A model generated the notes under the pieces. The model was not told the origin of the DNA and searched no databases. It saw only the letters and a list, made by a program, of their open reading frames with translations. Shown here in pieces: positions 15,937-25,064 of a DNA stretch of 63,732 nt (position 1 is its first letter; each line of letters opens with the position of its first letter). This DNA comes from Rhizobiales bacterium 63-22 (GTDB lineage: Bacteria > Pseudomonadota > Alphaproteobacteria > Rhizobiales > Rhizobiaceae), in assembly GCA_001898995.1 (NCBI GenBank), contig MKVZ01000004.1, positions 639,845 through 703,576 on the forward strand. Reading direction: 5' to 3'. The position numbers and the translations under genes were made by a program.

Positions 15937-17820
15937 ATGCGAGGTTTTTGGGCGGGTGCGCTGGCGGTTGCCATGCTCGGCGGAACCATGTTCACGGTGT
16001 CGCAGGGCCGGGCCGAGGACGCCGGGACCGAACCGCAATGGCGCTACGCTTCCAGCCTGCTCGGCGCACCGAAATATCCGGCGGATTTCAAACATTACGA
16101 CTATGTGAACGTGCAGGCGCCCAAGGGCGGGACGCTCAATCAGGTGGCGGTCGGCACCTTCGACAGCCTCAATCCCTTCGTGGTGCAGGGGGTTCCGGCG
16201 GCCGGGCTTTCCGATCTCGGCGGCGGCCTGCTCTACGACACCCTGATGGCGGATTCTCTCGACCAAGGCTCGACGCAATATCCCCTCATCGCCGAGGCCC
16301 TGCAATATCCGGACGATTATTCATGGGTGAAATACCGGCTCAACCCGGCCGCGAAATGGCACGACGGCGAGCCGATCACGCCTGAGGACGTGGTGTGGTC
16401 GTTCGATGTGCTGAAGAAGCAGTCGCCCACCTACAACAAATATTATGCCGACGTGGTGAAAGCCGAGAAGACGGGCGATCACGAGGTGAAATTCACCTTT
16501 TCCAGAGCCGGAAACCGCGAATTGCCGCAGATCATGGGCCAGCTCGCCGTATTGCCGAAGCATTGGTGGACGGGCAAGGACGCGCAGGGGCGCCAGCGGG
16601 ACATCACCCGCCCGACGCTGGAAATCCCGCTCGGCTCCGGCCCCTACCGGATCGAGAGCGTGAAGCCCGGAACGTCCATCGTCTGGGCGCGCGTGCCGGA
16701 TTACTGGGGCAAGGACCTGGCCGTGAATGTCGGCCGCAACAATTTCGACCGCATCCGCTATCAGTATTATTTCGGCGAAGACGCGGCATGGGAAGCCTTC
16801 AAGAAAGGCGGCGAATACGACTACCGGCAGGAAAACCGCGCGCGGCGCTGGGCGGAGCAGTATAATTTCCCCGCCGTCACGCGCGGCGACGTGATCAAGG
16901 CGTCCTTTCCCTACCACGCCGTCGGGCGGATGCAGGGTTTCTTCCTCAATACCCGCCGTCCCGAATTCGCCGATCCGCGCGTGCGCGAAGCGCTGACCTA
17001 TGCCTTCGATTTCGAATCCATGAACCGGCTGCTGTTCTTCAACCAGTACAAGCGCATCGAAAGCTACTTCGCGGGCAACGAACTGCAACTGCAAGGCCCG
17101 CCCACGCCTGCGGAAAAGGCCATACTCGAAACGGTGAAGGACGCGCTGCCCGCCGAGGCGCTGACGCAGGCGTTCAAGCTGCCGGTCTACGACACGCCGC
17201 AGGCGACGCGCGACAATCTGCGCAAGGCGCTGGATCTTTTCGCGCAGGCCGGATGGACATTGAAGAACGGACGCCTGACCGACGCGAAAGGCAATGTCTT
17301 CACCATCGAGTTCCTCAATGACAGCGCGGCCTTCGAAGCGGTCAACAATCTCTTCATCCGGAACCTGAGGAAGATCGGCGTCAGCGCCACCTCGCGCACC
17401 GTCGACGCCGCCCAATATCAGGCCCGCGTCAACGATTTCGACTATGACGTCATCAACGGCATCGTCCCCGAAACGGCCTCGCCCGGCAACGAACAGCGCG
17501 AGTTCTGGGGATCGCAGGCCGCCGACATCAAGGGCAGCCGCAACTATGCCGGCATCAGGAATCCGGCCGTGGACAAGCTGATCGACGGCGTGGTCTATGC
17601 AAAGAACCGCGACGACCTCGTCACCGCCACCCATGCGCTCGACCGCCTGCTCTTGTGGAACTATTACGTCATCCCGCAATGGTATTCCGACACGATCAAC
17701 GTGGCCTACTGGAACAAGTTCGGCATGCCGGAAAAGCAGCCCGATTACATGGGAATCGACCCGTTCTCGTGGTGGGTCGATCCCGCGAAGCAGGCGAAGC
17801 TCAAATTCGGGGCGCAATGA
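15937..17820 (+). CDS. yejA1: Peptide ABC transporter substrate-binding protein YejA, first copy
   Basis: Periplasmic oligopeptide-binding protein (SBP_bac_5), 627 residues. It has a Sec signal peptide (residues 1 to about 26, ending SQGRAED), 'HYDYVNVQAPKGGTLNQVAV' near the start of the mature domain, and the family segments 'YPLIAEALQYPDDYSWVKYR', 'AKWHDGEPITPEDVVWSFDV' and 'GSGPYRIESVKPG'. It opens the operon yejA1-yejA2-yejB-yejE-yejF and is one base from yejA2. In Brucella melitensis the YejABEF system has been reported to matter for antimicrobial-peptide resistance and virulence; in E. coli it imports microcin C. An AGAGAGG ribosome-binding site precedes the ATG. Confidence 0.94.
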   Translation: MRGFWAGALAVAMLGGTMFTVSQGRAEDAGTEPQWRYASSLLGAPKYPADFKHYDYVNVQAPKGGTLNQVAVGTFDSLNPFVVQGVPAAGLSDLGGGLLYDTLMADSLDQGSTQYPLIAEALQYPDDYSWVKYRLNPAAKWHDGEPITPEDVVWSFDVLKKQSPTYNKYYADVVKAEKTGDHEVKFTFSRAGNRELPQIMGQLAVLPKHWWTGKDAQGRQRDITRPTLEIPLGSGPYRIESVKPGTSIVWARVPDYWGKDLAVNVGRNNFDRIRYQYYFGEDAAWEAFKKGGEYDYRQENRARRWAEQYNFPAVTRGDVIKASFPYHAVGRMQGFFLNTRRPEFADPRVREALTYAFDFESMNRLLFFNQYKRIESYFAGNELQLQGPPTPAEKAILETVKDALPAEALTQAFKLPVYDTPQATRDNLRKALDLFAQAGWTLKNGRLTDAKGNVFTIEFLNDSAAFEAVNNLFIRNLRKIGVSATSRTVDAAQYQARVNDFDYDVINGIVPETASPGNEQREFWGSQAADIKGSRNYAGIRNPAVDKLIDGVVYAKNRDDLVTATHALDRLLLWNYYVIPQWYSDTINVAYWNKFGMPEKQPDYMGIDPFSWWVDPAKQAKLKFGAQ

Positions 17821-17821
17821 C

Positions 17822-19684
17822 ATGAGTGCAAGGACGGGGGCGGCCCTTCGCATGCACCGGCGGCGTTTTCTGGAAGTTTCAGGCAGCGCGGCGCTGGCAA
17901 CCCTTTTTGCGCGCAGGGCTTTCGCCTCCGTGCCGACGGGGAAAGCCCTGCACGGGCTTTCCGCCTTCGGCGACCTGAAATACGGGCCGGACTTCACCCA
18001 TTTCGACTATGCCAGCCCGGATGCGCCGAAGGGCGGCACCTTCACCTTCGCGCCATCCAACTGGGTCTGGAACCAGAACGTCCAGACCTTCAACACGCTC
18101 AACAGCTTCACCTTCAGGGGCGACGCGCCGCCACGCATGGAACTGACTTTCGACAGCCTGATGGCGCCGGCGCTGGACGAGCCGGATGCGGTCTACGGGC
18201 TTCTCGCCGAAAGCGTCACGCTGTCCGGCGACCGTTCCACCTGCACATTCAAACTGCGCAACGAGGCGCGGTTTCATGACGGCTCACCCGTCGCGGCGAA
18301 GGACGTGGTGTTCACCTACAGGACCTTCAAGGAAAAGGGCCATCCCGCGCTGCGCCAGTCGCTGGCGCGGCTGGAAACGGTGGAGGCGGCGGACAGCGAC
18401 GGCGTCACCATGCGCTTTTCCGCCGGGGCCGGTCCCGATGCCATTCTGGAGGCGGTGACGCTGCCCATCCTGCCCGCGGACTGGTTCGCGACGCGCGATT
18501 TCGAGGCGACGAGCATGGAACCGATGCCCGGATCGGGTGCCTATCGCGTCGGCAGGTTCTCGCCCGGCGATTTCATCGAATATGAGCGCGTCGAGGATTA
18601 CTGGGCGCGGGATTTGCCCGTGCAGCGCGGCTTCAACCATTTCGACCGCATCCGTATCCAGTTCTTCCGCGACCGCCAGCCGGAATTCGAAGCTTTCAAG
18701 AAGGGCGACATCGACTGGCGCGAGGAAAACGTCTCGCGCAACTGGGCGACCGGCTACGATTTTCCCGCCGTCCGGTCGGGGAAGGTCGTCAAGCGTACCT
18801 TCCCGAAGGAAAAGCGCCCGCTCATGCAGGCATGGGCGCTTAACCAGCGCCGCGAACGGTTCCGCGATCCGCGCGTGCGCGAGGCGGTAGCGCTATGCTT
18901 CGACTTCGAATGGACCAACGCCAACCTGTTCTACGGGCTTTACCAGCGGGCGCAGTCCTGCTTCAGCGGCTCGGATTTTCAAGCCACGGGCCTGCCGACG
19001 CCGGACGAGTTGCGGGTGATGGAGCGCTATCGCGGCCGGCTGCCGGAGGCGGTTTCCGGCGAAGCGGTGACGATGCCCGTCTCCGATGGCACCGGCCGCG
19101 ACCGGGCGCTGTTTGCCCGCGCCATCACGCTGTTGCAGGAGGCGGGATTCGAGCGGCGCGACGGCCGGTTCCACGACCGTGACGGCAGCCGGTTCACGCT
19201 GGAAATCCTGAACAATTCCGAAAGTTTCACCCGCATCTACAATCCGCTGGTGCAGAAGATGCGCGCCATCGGCATCGACGCCAGCCAGCGGCTGGTGGAC
19301 CCCAGCCAGTATCAGGCGCGGATGCAGGATTTCGATTTCGACATGGTGGGGATCGCCATGCAGTTCAGCGCGACGCCGTCGCCCGAATCGCTCGCCGGTA
19401 TGTTCGGCTCGAACGCCGCGAAGACGCCCGGCAGCTACAACCTGCCGGGCACGGCCGATCCGCTGATCGACGCGCTCATCGCGGATGCGGGCAAGGCGTC
19501 CACGCGCGCGGAACTGGTGGCCACCCTGCGGGTGCTCGATCGGTACTTGCGTATCCGGCGCGACTGGATTCCAAATTGGACAGCGGCGAATCACCTCGTG
19601 GCCTATTGGGACCGCTTCGGTTTCCGCGAGCCGAAGCCCGATTACGGCTTTCCGGTCGAAACGCTGTGGTGGATCAAGGCATGA
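17822..19684 (+). CDS. yejA2: Peptide ABC transporter substrate-binding protein YejA, second copy
   Basis: Paralogue of the preceding gene, 620 residues, with the same landmarks ('HFDYASPDAPKGGTFTFAPS', 'GSGAYRVGRFSPGDFIEYER', 'FNHFDRIRIQFFRDRQPEFE'). The leader differs: 'MHRRRFLEVSGSAALATLFA' is a twin-arginine type signal, whereas YejA1 has a Sec-type signal. The start at 17822 overlaps the end of yejA1 by spacing (1-base gap), with translational coupling likely. The TGA stop lies within a palindromic repeat (19680-19722). It supplies a second ligand-binding specificity to one shared permease, by inference. Confidence 0.93.
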   Translation: MSARTGAALRMHRRRFLEVSGSAALATLFARRAFASVPTGKALHGLSAFGDLKYGPDFTHFDYASPDAPKGGTFTFAPSNWVWNQNVQTFNTLNSFTFRGDAPPRMELTFDSLMAPALDEPDAVYGLLAESVTLSGDRSTCTFKLRNEARFHDGSPVAAKDVVFTYRTFKEKGHPALRQSLARLETVEAADSDGVTMRFSAGAGPDAILEAVTLPILPADWFATRDFEATSMEPMPGSGAYRVGRFSPGDFIEYERVEDYWARDLPVQRGFNHFDRIRIQFFRDRQPEFEAFKKGDIDWREENVSRNWATGYDFPAVRSGKVVKRTFPKEKRPLMQAWALNQRRERFRDPRVREAVALCFDFEWTNANLFYGLYQRAQSCFSGSDFQATGLPTPDELRVMERYRGRLPEAVSGEAVTMPVSDGTGRDRALFARAITLLQEAGFERRDGRFHDRDGSRFTLEILNNSESFTRIYNPLVQKMRAIGIDASQRLVDPSQYQARMQDFDFDMVGIAMQFSATPSPESLAGMFGSNAAKTPGSYNLPGTADPLIDALIADAGKASTRAELVATLRVLDRYLRIRRDWIPNWTAANHLVAYWDRFGFREPKPDYGFPVETLWWIKA

Positions 19685-19722
19685 TCCCGAAAAGTGGGAA
19701 CCGGTTTTCGGACCGGATCATG
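19680..19722. repeat. Palindromic repeat inside the yej operon (contains the yejA2 stop)
   Basis: CATGATCC ... GGATCATG (19680-19687 with 19715-19722) encloses 'cgaaaagtgggaaccggttt', a sequence common in Rhizobiales intergenic repeats. It separates the binding-protein genes from yejB and could stabilise the upstream mRNA. Confidence 0.85.
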
Positions 19723-19797
19723 GCCCCGAACGAAGAGAAGGCGAGAGCTGTTGGCAAGCCATAAGAGCAACCCGGATATCGAGAGCGGAACAAGCTG

Positions 19798-20895
19798 ATG
19801 GGCGCCTATATCCTCCGCCGCCTGCTTCTGATGATCCCGACCATCTTCGGCATCATGGCCATTTCCTTCACCGTGATCCAGTTCGCGCCCGGCGGTCCGG
19901 TGGAGCGGGTGATCGCGCAGCTTTCGGGTCAGAGCGGCGACGCGCTCGACCGCCTGTCCGGCGGCGGCAACGATGCCGGCCAGACCGGTATGGACAGCGG
20001 CGCGGTCAATTCCAAATATCGCGGCGCGCAGGGGCTCGATCCGCAATTCATCGCCAATCTCGAAAAGCAGTTCGGCTTCGACAAGCCGCCGCTGGAGCGC
20101 TTCGGCCTGATGATGTGGAACTATCTGCGCTTCGATTTCGGCCGCAGCTATTTCCGCGATATCAGCGTGATCGACCTCATCAAGGAAAAGATGCCGGTCT
20201 CGATCTCGCTCGGCCTGTGGATGACCTTCCTGTCCTATGCGATCTCGATCCCGCTCGGCATCCGCAAGGCGGTGAAGGACGGCACGCGCTTCGATACATG
20301 GACCAGCGCCGTCATCATCGTCGGCTACGCGATACCGAGCTTCCTGTTCGCGATCCTGCTGATGGTGGTCTTCGCCGGCGGCTCCTTCTTCAACTGGTTC
20401 CCGCTGCGCGGCCTCACCTCGCCCGACTTCGCGCAGATGTCGCTTTTCGGCAAGATCGAGGACTATCTGTGGCACATGGTGCTGCCGATCACGGCGCTGG
20501 TGATCTCGGCCTTCGCCACCACCACGCTTCTGACCAAGAACTCGTTTCTGGAGGAAATCCGCAAGCAATATGTGACGACGGCGCGCGCCAAGGGCCTGAC
20601 GGAACGGCAGGTGCTCTATCGCCATGTGTTCCGCAACGCCATGCTGATCGTCATCGCCGGCTTTCCGGGCGCCTTCATCTCGGCCTTCTTCACCGGTTCG
20701 CTTCTGATCGAGACCATCTTCTCGCTCGACGGGCTTGGCCTGCTCGGCTACCAGTCGGTCGTCAACCGCGACTATCCGGTGGTGTTCGCCAATCTCTACA
20801 TCTTCTCGCTGATCGGGCTTCTGGTGGGGCTGCTTTCCGATCTCACCTATACGTGGATCGACCCGCGCATCGATTTCGAGCGGAGGGACGTGTGA
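19798..20895 (+). CDS. yejB: Peptide ABC transporter permease YejB
   Basis: Inner-membrane permease of 365 residues in the DppB/OppB-like family. It starts [20 protein letters not shown], the standard first helix, and carries '[20 protein letters not shown]' and the EAA loop '[20 protein letters not shown]' before '[11 protein letters not shown]'. A Gly/Asp-rich insertion (about 45-75) follows helix 1, as in other YejB proteins. It is separated from yejA2 by 113 bases holding a palindromic repeat, and its stop overlaps the yejE start by one base. Confidence 0.95.
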   Translation: MGAYILRRLLLMIPTIFGIMAISFTVIQFAPGGPVERVIAQLSGQSGDALDRLSGGGNDAGQTGMDSGAVNSKYRGAQGLDPQFIANLEKQFGFDKPPLERFGLMMWNYLRFDFGRSYFRDISVIDLIKEKMPVSISLGLWMTFLSYAISIPLGIRKAVKDGTRFDTWTSAVIIVGYAIPSFLFAILLMVVFAGGSFFNWFPLRGLTSPDFAQMSLFGKIEDYLWHMVLPITALVISAFATTTLLTKNSFLEEIRKQYVTTARAKGLTERQVLYRHVFRNAMLIVIAGFPGAFISAFFTGSLLIETIFSLDGLGLLGYQSVVNRDYPVVFANLYIFSLIGLLVGLLSDLTYTWIDPRIDFERRDV

Positions 20896-22034
20896 TGGTG
20901 GACGCGGCACTTCTCCCCACCGCGACGGAGGCCCGACGCCCGCGTCTTTCACCGCTCAACCAGCGCCGCTGGAAGCATTTCAAGGCCAACAAGCGTGGCT
21001 ACTGGTCGCTTTGGATATTCCTGATCCTGCTCGTCGCGGCGCTCTTTTCCGAATTCATCGCCAATGACCGGCCCATCATCGCCTATTACAAGGGCGAATT
21101 GCTGATGCCGGTCTTCATCGATTACCCGGAGGAGAAATTCGGCGGCTTCTACGCCGTCGCCGACTATCGGGACCCGGTGATACAGGACGAGATCAACCGG
21201 CACGGCTGGGCGATCTGGCCGCCGATCCGCTATTCCTACAACACCGTCAACAACGAGATACCGGAAGCCGCGCCGTCGAAACCCTTCTGGCTCTATTCGC
21301 TCAAGGATCGCTGCGCGCGCTATCCGAAGGGCGTGGACGACCCGAACTGCCGTTTCGGCAACTGGAACCTGCTCGGCACCGACGATCAGGCCCGCGACGT
21401 CTTCGCGCGAGCGCTCTACGGCTTCCGCATCTCGGTGCTGTTCGGGCTGATTCTGACCTTCTTCTCCGCCCTCATCGGCGTGACGGCGGGCGCGGTGCAG
21501 GGCTATTTCGGCGGCTGGGTCGATCTTCTGTTCCAGCGCTTCATCGAAATCTGGTCCTCCATTCCCGTTCTCTATCTGCTGCTGATCATAGCGGCTATCC
21601 TGCCGCCCGGCTTCTGGGTGCTGCTCGGCATCATGCTCATGTTCTCATGGGTGGCGTTCGTCGGGGTGGTGCGCGCCGAATTCCTGCGTGCGCGCAATTT
21701 CGAATATGTCAACGCGGCGCGGGCGCTGGGTGTGCGGAACGGCACCATCATCTGGCGGCACCTCCTGCCCAATGCCATGGTGGCGACGCTGACCTTCCTG
21801 CCCTTCATCCTCAACGGCTCCATCACCACGCTGACCTCGCTTGATTTCCTCGGCTTCGGCCTGCCGCCCGGCTCTCCCTCGCTCGGCGAATTGCTGGCGC
21901 AGGGCAAGAACAACCTGCAAGCCCCGTGGCTCGGCATTACCGGCTTCGCGGTGATCGCGCTGATGCTGTCGCTGCTGATTTTCATCGGCGAAGCGACGCG
22001 CGACGCATTCGACCCGCGAAAGGCATTCCAATGA
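20895..22034 (+). CDS. yejE: Peptide ABC transporter permease YejE
   Basis: Second permease subunit, DppC/OppC-like, 379 residues. The start ATG at 20895 overlaps the yejB stop (TGATG) and gives [20 protein letters not shown]. The upstream open frame is the shadow of yejA2 and yejB. Typical parts are 'NQRRWKHFKANKRGYWSLWI', the periplasmic loop with 'NLLGTDDQARDVFARALYGF', and the EAA loop 'YVNAARALGVRNGTIIWRHL'. It overlaps yejF by four bases (ATGA), so the subunits are translationally coupled. Confidence 0.95.
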   Translation: MVDAALLPTATEARRPRLSPLNQRRWKHFKANKRGYWSLWIFLILLVAALFSEFIANDRPIIAYYKGELLMPVFIDYPEEKFGGFYAVADYRDPVIQDEINRHGWAIWPPIRYSYNTVNNEIPEAAPSKPFWLYSLKDRCARYPKGVDDPNCRFGNWNLLGTDDQARDVFARALYGFRISVLFGLILTFFSALIGVTAGAVQGYFGGWVDLLFQRFIEIWSSIPVLYLLLIIAAILPPGFWVLLGIMLMFSWVAFVGVVRAEFLRARNFEYVNAARALGVRNGTIIWRHLLPNAMVATLTFLPFILNGSITTLTSLDFLGFGLPPGSPSLGELLAQGKNNLQAPWLGITGFAVIALMLSLLIFIGEATRDAFDPRKAFQ

Positions 22035-23704
22035 CCGGACCAATGAGCGGAGCGAAGAACAGTCCTGCGGACAGCCCGGCCGACAACCCGCTGCTGTCCG
22101 TCCGCGACCTCTCCGTCGCCTTCCGGCAGGACGGCATGGAGCATCTCTCCGTCGATCGCGTCTCCTTCGAGATCGCTCAGGGCGAGACGGTGGCGCTGGT
22201 GGGCGAATCGGGATCGGGCAAATCCGTCTCCGCGCTGTCGGTGCTGAAACTGCTGCCCTATCCGGCGGCAAGCCACCCGTCGGGCGCGGTGCTGTTCGGC
22301 GGCACGGACCTGATGAAGGCCAGCGAGCCGCAATTGCGGCGCGTGCGCGGCAACGACATCGCCATGATCTTTCAGGAGCCGATGACCTCGCTCAACCCGC
22401 TGCATTCGATCGAGCGGCAGGTAAGCGAGATATTGCGCGTGCATCAGGGCATGGGCGACCATGCCGCAAAGGCGCGGACGCTGGAACTGCTCGCCGCCGT
22501 CGGCATACGCGAGCCGGAAAAGCGGCTTTCCGCCTATCCGCACCAGCTTTCCGGCGGCCAGCGCCAGCGCGTGATGATCGCGATGGCGCTCGCCAACAAA
22601 CCGAAACTCCTGATCGCCGACGAGCCGACGACGGCGCTCGACGTCACCGTGCAGGCGCAGATACTGGAACTGCTCGCCAACCTCAAGGCGGCGCAGGGCA
22701 TGTCGATGCTGTTCATCACCCACGACCTCGGCATCGTGCGCAAGATCGCCGACCGGGTCTATGTGATGAGCAAGGGGAAGATCGTCGAAACCGGCCGGAC
22801 GGCGGAGATTTTCACCAATCCGCAGCACCCCTATACGAAGCATCTCCTCGCCGCCGAGCCCAAGGGCGAGCCGCCCGAAGCCGATCCGTCCGCCAGAGAA
22901 GTGATGGAAGGCAAGGATATCCGGGTCTGGTTTCCGATCAAAAAGGGCTTCTTCCGCAAGACCGTCGATCATGTGAAGGCGGTGGACGGCATCGACGTTT
23001 CGCTGCGCGCCGGGCAGACGCTGGGCGTCGTGGGCGAATCGGGGTCCGGCAAGACCACGCTCGGCCTCGCTTTGTCGCGCATGATCTCGTCGAAGGGCGA
23101 AATCCGCTTCGACGGGCGCGATATCGCGAAGTTCAGCTTCAAGGACATGCGGCCGCTGCGGCGCGAATTGCAGATCGTGTTTCAGGACCCGTTCGGCTCG
23201 CTCAGCCCGCGCATGACCATCGCCGATATCATCGCCGAAGGGCTTCTGGTACACGAGCCGCAGCTTTCCGCCCGCGAGCGGGACATGCGGGTGGTGTCGG
23301 CGCTGAACGAGGTGAACCTCGATCCCGAAACCCGCTTCCGCTATCCGCACGAATTTTCCGGCGGCCAGCGCCAGCGCGTCGCGATTGCGCGCGCCATGGT
23401 GCTGAACCCGAAATTCGTCATGCTGGACGAGCCGACCTCGGCGCTCGACATGAGCGTGCAGGCGCAGGTGGTCGATCTTTTGCGCGCATTGCAGAAGAGG
23501 CACAATCTCGCCTATCTATTCATAAGCCACGATCTGAAAGTGGTGCGGGCGCTGGCCAACGACGTGCTGGTGATGCGCAACGGCAAGACGGTGGAATACG
23601 GGCCGGCGAAGGAGATCTTCGCCAGCCCGAAGACCGATTATACGAGGGCGCTGATGGCGGCGGCCTTCCACATGGAAGCGACCGAGGGAGGAATCAAGCA
23701 ATGA
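22031..23704 (+). CDS. yejF: Peptide ABC transporter ATP-binding protein YejF (two fused ATPase domains)
   Basis: Drives peptide uptake through YejB/YejE. The 557-residue protein is a tandem ATPase. Domain 1 has Walker A 'GESGSGKS', signature 'LSGGQRQRV' and Walker B 'LLIADEPTTALD'. Domain 2 has 'GESGSGKTT', 'FSGGQRQRVAIARAM' and 'VMLDEPTSALD'. Both H-loops are present ('FITHDLGIV', 'FISHDLKVV'). Each domain has its own Opp-type extension ('NPQHPYTKHLLAAEP'; the second ends in 'TDYTRALMAAAF'). The start overlaps yejE by four bases. The next gene, a hydroxyacid dehydrogenase, again overlaps by four bases, so it is in the same operon. Confidence 0.96.
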   Translation: MTGPMSGAKNSPADSPADNPLLSVRDLSVAFRQDGMEHLSVDRVSFEIAQGETVALVGESGSGKSVSALSVLKLLPYPAASHPSGAVLFGGTDLMKASEPQLRRVRGNDIAMIFQEPMTSLNPLHSIERQVSEILRVHQGMGDHAAKARTLELLAAVGIREPEKRLSAYPHQLSGGQRQRVMIAMALANKPKLLIADEPTTALDVTVQAQILELLANLKAAQGMSMLFITHDLGIVRKIADRVYVMSKGKIVETGRTAEIFTNPQHPYTKHLLAAEPKGEPPEADPSAREVMEGKDIRVWFPIKKGFFRKTVDHVKAVDGIDVSLRAGQTLGVVGESGSGKTTLGLALSRMISSKGEIRFDGRDIAKFSFKDMRPLRRELQIVFQDPFGSLSPRMTIADIIAEGLLVHEPQLSARERDMRVVSALNEVNLDPETRFRYPHEFSGGQRQRVAIARAMVLNPKFVMLDEPTSALDMSVQAQVVDLLRALQKRHNLAYLFISHDLKVVRALANDVLVMRNGKTVEYGPAKEIFASPKTDYTRALMAAAFHMEATEGGIKQ

Positions 23705-24651
23705 GCAAGGGCAACATCCTGCTGGCGATCACCGACTGGGACACGGAAAGCTGGCTCAGGACTTTCAGGCAGCACGCGCCGGACCGCCGCATTGTGGCCG
23801 AGCGGGCGGAAAACGACCCGTCCATCGATTATGCGCTGGTATGGAAGCAGAAACCGGGCTCGCTCGTCAATCTTCCCAATCTCAAGGTCATCTTCTCGCT
23901 CGGCGCGGGCGTGGACCATGTCTTCCACGATCCGCAGATTCCCGACGTGCCGCTGGTGCGTATCATTTCCGACGACCTCACCATGCGCATGACCGAATAT
24001 GTGGTGTGGCAGGTGCTGGACCATCACCGGCTCGGACCGCGCTACCGCAGGCAGCAGCAGAACCGCGTCTGGCACGAGGATCGCCGCCAGCCCGCAGCCC
24101 AAGAAGTGACGGTCGGGATCATGGGCCTCGGCGTATTGGGCCGCGACGCAGCGGAGAAGCTGAAAAGTCTCGGCTTCAACGTCACCGGCTGGAGCCGCCG
24201 CCCGCACGAGATCGACGGCGTCACCACCTATCACGGCAAGGACGGCTTTGCGCAGTTCCTGAAAACCGCCGACATCTTCGTCTGCCTGCTGCCGCTGACG
24301 CCGGAGACGAAGGGCATCCTGTCCATGTCGATGTTCGCGCAACTGAAAAGCGACGGCCCGCTCGGCGCGCCGGTGCTGATCAATGCCGGGCGCGGCGGCT
24401 TGCAGAACGAGGCCGACATTCTGGCCGCCCTCGACCGCGGGCTTCTCTCCGCCGTTTCGCTCGACGTGTTCAACAAGGAGCCGCTGCCCGCCGACAGCCC
24501 TTTCTGGAACCATCCCAAGGTGACGATCACCCCGCACGCGGCGGCGAGTTCGTCGGCCACGGCGCTGGTGCCGCAGATCATCCGGCAGATCGAAGCCTTC
24601 GAGCGCGACGGCACGCTGGAGCATGTCGTGGACCGCAATACGCAGTATTAA
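23701..24651 (+). CDS. ghrA: 2-hydroxyacid dehydrogenase, glyoxylate/hydroxypyruvate reductase A type
   Basis: NAD(P)H-dependent reductase of 316 residues. Its Rossmann motif is 'GIMGLGVLG'. The catalytic Arg lies in 'INAGRGG', the Glu in 'DVFNKEPLPADSPFW' and the His in 'ITPHAAASSS', the usual triad of GhrA. It overlaps yejF by four bases and is probably expressed with the peptide importer, an uncommon partnership. Its stop overlaps the stop of the convergent aconitase X small subunit by four bases. The preferred substrate (glyoxylate, hydroxypyruvate or another 2-oxoacid) cannot be settled from sequence. Confidence 0.88.
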   Translation: MSKGNILLAITDWDTESWLRTFRQHAPDRRIVAERAENDPSIDYALVWKQKPGSLVNLPNLKVIFSLGAGVDHVFHDPQIPDVPLVRIISDDLTMRMTEYVVWQVLDHHRLGPRYRRQQQNRVWHEDRRQPAAQEVTVGIMGLGVLGRDAAEKLKSLGFNVTGWSRRPHEIDGVTTYHGKDGFAQFLKTADIFVCLLPLTPETKGILSMSMFAQLKSDGPLGAPVLINAGRGGLQNEADILAALDRGLLSAVSLDVFNKEPLPADSPFWNHPKVTITPHAAASSSATALVPQIIRQIEAFERDGTLEHVVDRNTQY

Positions 24652-25064
24652 GCGAAAATCCTTATCGCTCCGTCCTCGCCGACCGTCACCCGATGACCGG
24701 CGAGTTTCTTTTGCTCTTCCCGGTCGAGCCTGAGCGCGATGGGTACCTTATGGCCCATCTCGCGCGCGACGATGAGGCCGAGCAGCAGGATCGCATCCGG
24801 CTCGTGCAGGATCATCGCCGCCGGCGCAAGGCCGGCATGGACCAGTTCCAGTAACACCGCCGCCGCCGAAGACGAGCCGATGGTGCCGGGCAGGCACAGA
24901 ACTCGGCCGGCGATGCTCGTTCCATGTTGGGGATGGCGCACATCGGCGATGCGGCCGGTCCTCGGGTCCACCCCGCCCCAGAAGCTGATCGGCGCGGAAA
25001 GAACCAGCGCCTCGGCCTCGCCGCCCTGCCCTGCGACCAGTATGGACGTCTGCAAAGCGCTCAT
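24648..25064 (-). CDS. Aconitase X small (swivel) subunit, DUF126
   Basis: A 138-residue swivelling domain of type II aconitase X, with 'GRVLCLPGTIGSSSAAAVLL' carrying the conserved Ser-rich loop and 'PAAMILHEPDAILLLGLIVA'. It pairs with the large subunit encoded directly upstream, which overlaps by four bases. Bacterial AcnX enzymes have been characterised as cis-3-hydroxy-L-proline dehydratases. The start at 25064 (MSALQTSILVAGQG) is preferred over one 17 codons upstream inside the large-subunit gene. Its stop codon overlaps that of convergent ghrA. Confidence 0.9.
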   Translation of the reverse strand: MSALQTSILVAGQGGEAEALVLSAPISFWGGVDPRTGRIADVRHPQHGTSIAGRVLCLPGTIGSSSAAAVLLELVHAGLAPAAMILHEPDAILLLGLIVAREMGHKVPIALRLDREEQKKLAGHRVTVGEDGAIRIFA

